NCBI GenBank assembly: GCA_023249695.1
Contig: JAHFCD010000055.1
Coordinates: forward strand, 1-9,062
Length of the DNA stretch: 9,062 bases
Reading direction: 5' to 3'
From: Elusimicrobiota bacterium
Lineage (GTDB): Bacteria > Elusimicrobiota > Elusimicrobia > UBA1565 > UBA9628
Position numbers and translations under genes: made by a program. Position 1 is the stretch's first letter, and every line of letters starts with the position of its first letter. This document shows positions 5,301 to 9,062 of this stretch, piece by piece. Below the pieces are notes generated by a model that was not told the origin of the DNA, made no database searches, and saw nothing but the letters and a program-made list of their open reading frames with translations.

Positions 5301-6047
5301 TTACTCGGTGACGAGGGTGGCCCGAAGGTACTCGCGGTTGAGGCGCGCGATATTGCTGACCTTGATCTCTTTCGGGCAGGCGGCCTCGCACTCGTACTCG
5401 TTCGTGCAGTGGCCGAAGCCTTCGTTGTCCATCGCGTCGCGCATCGCGAGCACCCGCTTCTCGCGCTCGGGCTGGCCCTGGGGCAGCAACGCGTACTGGC
5501 TGACCTTCGCCGCGACGAACAGCATCGCCGACGCGTTGGGGCAGGCGGCCACGCAGGCGCCGCAGCCGATGCAGGCGGCGGCGTCCATCGCCTTCTCGGC
5601 CTTGTCGTGCGGGATCAGGATCGCGTTGCCGTCGACGGCGTTGCCGGTGTTGATCGAGACGAAGCCGCCGGCCTGCTGAATGCGGTCGAAGGCGGAGCGG
5701 TCCACGCACAGGTCCTTGACGACGGGGAAGGCCTTCGCGCGGAAGGGCTCCACGGTCACGACCGCGCCGTCTTTATAGCGGCGCATGTGGAGCTGGCAGG
5801 TCGTCGCGCCCTTGTCCGGGCCGTGGGCCTGGCCGTCGATCATGAGGTCGCACATGCCGCAGATGCCTTCGCGGCAGTCGCTGTCGAAGGCGACCGGGTC
5901 CTGGCCCTTGGCTACGAGCTGCTCGTTGAGGGTGTCGAGCATTTCGAGGAAGGACATCTCGGGCACGACGCCGGAGACGGTGTACTCGACGAGGGCGCCC
6001 GCCTCGGACGCGTTCTTCTGACGCCAGACCTTCAGAGTGATGTTCAT
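5301..6047 (-). CDS. sdhB: succinate dehydrogenase iron-sulfur subunit
   Basis: SdhB passes electrons from FAD in SdhA to the quinone site in the membrane subunit. The 248-residue protein has all cluster ligands. C58, C63 and C66 (in CREGICGMC) plus C84 bind [2Fe-2S]. C159, C162, C165 and C169 ([12 protein letters not shown]), with C214, C220 and C224 (in [12 protein letters not shown]), supply the [4Fe-4S] and [3Fe-4S] sites. The length and the [13 protein letters not shown] style are those of the Bacteroidetes/epsilonproteobacterial-like type-B enzymes. Start at ATG 6047, one base after the sdhA stop. An in-frame start further upstream (6080) would overlap sdhA and add a non-family leader. 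AGAGGA lies about 12 bases upstream. It is the third gene of sdhCAB and is followed without a gap by the release-factor-like gene. Confidence 0.96.
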   Translation of the reverse strand: MNITLKVWRQKNASEAGALVEYTVSGVVPEMSFLEMLDTLNEQLVAKGQDPVAFDSDCREGICGMCDLMIDGQAHGPDKGATTCQLHMRRYKDGAVVTVEPFRAKAFPVVKDLCVDRSAFDRIQQAGGFVSINTGNAVDGNAILIPHDKAEKAMDAAACIGCGACVAACPNASAMLFVAAKVSQYALLPQGQPEREKRVLAMRDAMDNEGFGHCTNEYECEAACPKEIKVSNIARLNREYLRATLVTE

Positions 6048-6048
6048 A

Positions 6049-7961
<1,913 letters not shown>

Positions 7962-7962
<1 letters not shown>

Positions 7963-8681
7963 TAGTGGGCTCCTCCCGCGCACGACATGCAGTTCTTGAT
8001 GAAGCCGAAGTAGACGGGGAAAGACGCGAAGCCGAGGAAGATCAGGCCGGCGAAGGCGAGCCCGGCCTTCTTGATCAGCGGCGTATATCGAGGATGATTC
8101 AAACCAAAGGTTTGAATCGCGCTTTGCACGCCGTGAGACAAGTGGAGTCCTACGCCGCCGACGGCGAGGACGTAGAAGGCCGCGTACCACGGGTTGGCGA
8201 ACCAGCCGAGCACGTGCGCGAAGAGGCCTTCCTCGCCCGCCATCCCCTTGAAGCCGCCGACATCGTACTTGAAGGTCGCCACGTGGATGATCACGAACGC
8301 GAGGACCAAAGTCCCCGTGATCGCCATCGTGCGCGAGCCGGGCGTGCGCGCGCCCTTGCCCTTATAGACCTGGTAGCCCTCGGGGCGGGCGGCGCGGTTG
8401 AGGTAGGTCGCGCGATAGGCGAGGATGATGTGCACGACGAACAACGCGACGAGGCCGATCTCCGCGATCGGCAGCAGCGGGTTGTGCTCGAGCGCCTCGG
8501 CGTACTTGTTGAAGGCGTCGCCGCCGACGAACATCAGCAGGTTCCCGAGCAGATGGGTGATGAGAAAGCCGCACAGCAGAAGGCCCGCGGCGGCGACCAT
8601 GATCTTCTTGCCGATCGAGGACTCGAGGAACTCGAAAACGCGGCAGGAACACTTCGAGGCGGAGTTGGCTTTGGCTTCCAT
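7962..8681 (-). CDS. sdhC: succinate dehydrogenase cytochrome b subunit (type B, di-heme)
   Basis: This 239-residue membrane anchor has five predicted helices (about 27-51, 70-93, 117-137, 163-187 and 205-228). That is the fused type-B plan, which has one large subunit and no SdhD. Four histidines at matching depths (H43 in ITHLLGN, H84 in [10 protein letters not shown]133 in IIHVATF, H180 in GLHLSHG) fit the two b-heme ligand pairs known from Bacillus SdhC and Wolinella FrdC. It accepts electrons from SdhB and reduces quinone (probably menaquinone, inferred from the type). Odd features are a Cys pair near the N-terminus (C11, C13) and a C-terminal CMSC before AGGAH. It is the first gene of the operon. 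The ATG at 8681 has no SD, and a -10-like TAGAAT lies six bases upstream, so the message may be leaderless. A GTG/ATG start further upstream was not supported. Confidence 0.94.
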
Positions 8682-8687
8682 GGCCCG

Positions 8688-8693
8688 ATTCTA
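8688..8693 (-). promoter_or_regulatory. candidate -10 element of the sdhCAB promoter
   Basis: TAGAAT on the minus strand (five of six to TATAAT) ends six bases before the sdhC ATG. Canonical spacing puts +1 on the A of that ATG. The -35 position at 17-base spacing reads ACTTTC, a poor match, which is common at activator-dependent promoters. Confidence 0.5.
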
Positions 8694-8715
8694 TCACGCC
8701 AGAGATGGGTGAAAG

Positions 8716-8729
8716 TTGATCCAGGTCAA
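8716..8729. promoter_or_regulatory. FNR/CRP-type operator upstream of sdhC
   Basis: On + the site reads TTGAT-CCAG-GTCAA; on the minus strand it reads TTGAC-CTGG-ATCAA. It matches nine of ten defined positions of the FNR consensus TTGAT-N4-ATCAA. Its centre (8722.5) is 41.5 bases upstream of the inferred sdhC start at 8681, the standard class II activator position. A CRP/FNR-family regulator (FNR, Dnr, ANR or a related type) is inferred; no such regulator gene is in the window. Confidence 0.5.
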
Positions 8730-8791
8730 ACAATGCATGGAGTGGCGCTTCCTGTAACCTCTGTTATTGCCGGAGGGCGCCTTTTTGGAAT

Positions 8792-8820
8792 TTGCAGGCC
8801 TGACGCCATTAAGCTATCTT
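8792..8820 (+). promoter_or_regulatory. candidate promoter for the solute-binding protein gene
   Basis: TTGCAG (8792-8797) and TATCTT (8815-8820) are spaced 17 bases apart. The -10 ends six bases before the ATG at 8827, so +1 would fall on that ATG. There is no SD. The geometry mirrors the sdhC side of the same gap. Confidence 0.45.
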
Positions 8821-8826
8821 GCGGGA

Positions 8827-9062
8827 ATGATCATCGCGCTTCTGCTTGCCGCTTCCGTCGCGTCCGCCGCCGAACCGGTCAAGAGCCCGGACACGTTCAC
8901 GAACCTCGAGATCGGAGAGGTCGGCGGCCTCGACCCGGCGTATCCGTACGACGCCTCGAGCCAGTCGGTGATCCAGAACGTCTACGAGACCTTGATCGCG
9001 TTCAAGGGCGCTTCGCTGTCTGACTATGAGCCGCGCATCGCGGCGCAGGTTCCTTCCCTTAA
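8827..9062 (+). CDS. ABC transporter solute-binding protein, family 5 (N-terminal part)
   Basis: The first 78 residues are present; the window ends inside the gene. After a short hydrophobic signal (MIIALLLAASVASA, cleavage near A14/A15), the mature protein begins with a segment typical of family-5 solute-binding proteins. It reads DTFTNLEIGEVGGLDPAYPYDASSQSVIQNVYETLIAFKG, with the LDPA-YPYDASS and VYETL elements. LSDYEPRIAAQVPSL follows, the usual point where the default or imported substrate description (E-P-x-LA) begins. Family members of 500-600 residues capture peptides, nickel or other solutes in the periplasm for an ABC importer; the ligand cannot be read from this part. There is no basic n-region. 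An in-frame TTG at 8785 would give a longer leader, but the ATG fits best. No SD is seen; the gene may be leaderless. It is divergent from sdhC. Confidence 0.8.
   Translation, partial: MIIALLLAASVASAAEPVKSPDTFTNLEIGEVGGLDPAYPYDASSQSVIQNVYETLIAFKGASLSDYEPRIAAQVPSL

Noticed and set aside
8784..8797. TGG and TTGCAG near the solute-binding protein gene, considered as a sigma54 -24/-12 promoter
   Set aside because: Only five bases separate the GG and GC elements instead of about ten.

Overview
The window is GC-rich, densely packed bacterial DNA from a Gram-negative-type, respiring organism. The evidence is a type-B succinate dehydrogenase (sdhCAB), several Sec-type signal peptides, Shine-Dalgarno (SD) sites of the GGAGG type and few intergenic gaps. 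Nothing fixes the phylum. The type-B Sdh and the gene mix would suit a GC-rich Elusimicrobiota-like, Bdellovibrio-like or Acidobacteria-like lineage, but that is a guess. No tRNA, rRNA, CRISPR array, transposase or phage gene was seen.

Left part (1-2843): the end of a small membrane protein gene on + meets, at a shared CTAG stop, a three-gene minus-strand operon. Read from 2733 down to 325, it encodes two SPFH/band-7 (HflK/stomatin-like) membrane-anchored proteins and then a small protein with the two HxT motifs of the 2H phosphoesterase superfamily. The last gene has no usual start codon and appears to begin at CTG inside a CTGA overlap. Combining SPFH proteins with a 2H phosphoesterase is the most novel-looking gene arrangement here.

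Middle (2844-4451): a divergent + gene encodes a secreted, extremely charged, repeat-built and probably disordered protein. It ends at a long hairpin. Beyond the hairpin, two small minus-strand genes encode a cupin and a secreted two-cysteine protein, each with its own strong SD.

Right part (4565-8681): a minus-strand operon reads sdhC-sdhA-sdhB, then a GGQ release-factor-like gene, then a DUF2203 gene. Its junctions are tight: TAATG between sdhC and sdhA, one base between sdhA and sdhB, TAAGTG between sdhB and the release-factor gene, and GTGA before DUF2203. The release-factor gene seems frameshifted just before its end. SdhC anchors the complex in the membrane with two b hemes, SdhA oxidises succinate (or reduces fumarate) on FAD, and SdhB links the two through three iron-sulfur clusters. 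A divergent + gene at the right edge (8827 on, truncated) encodes the start of a family-5 ABC transporter solute-binding protein.

The 145-base gap between sdhC and that gene has notable signals. Each gene lacks an SD and has a -10-like hexamer exactly six bases before its ATG, so both mRNAs may be leaderless. Upstream of sdhC lies an FNR/CRP-type palindrome centred 41.5 bases before the inferred transcription start, the classic class II activator position.
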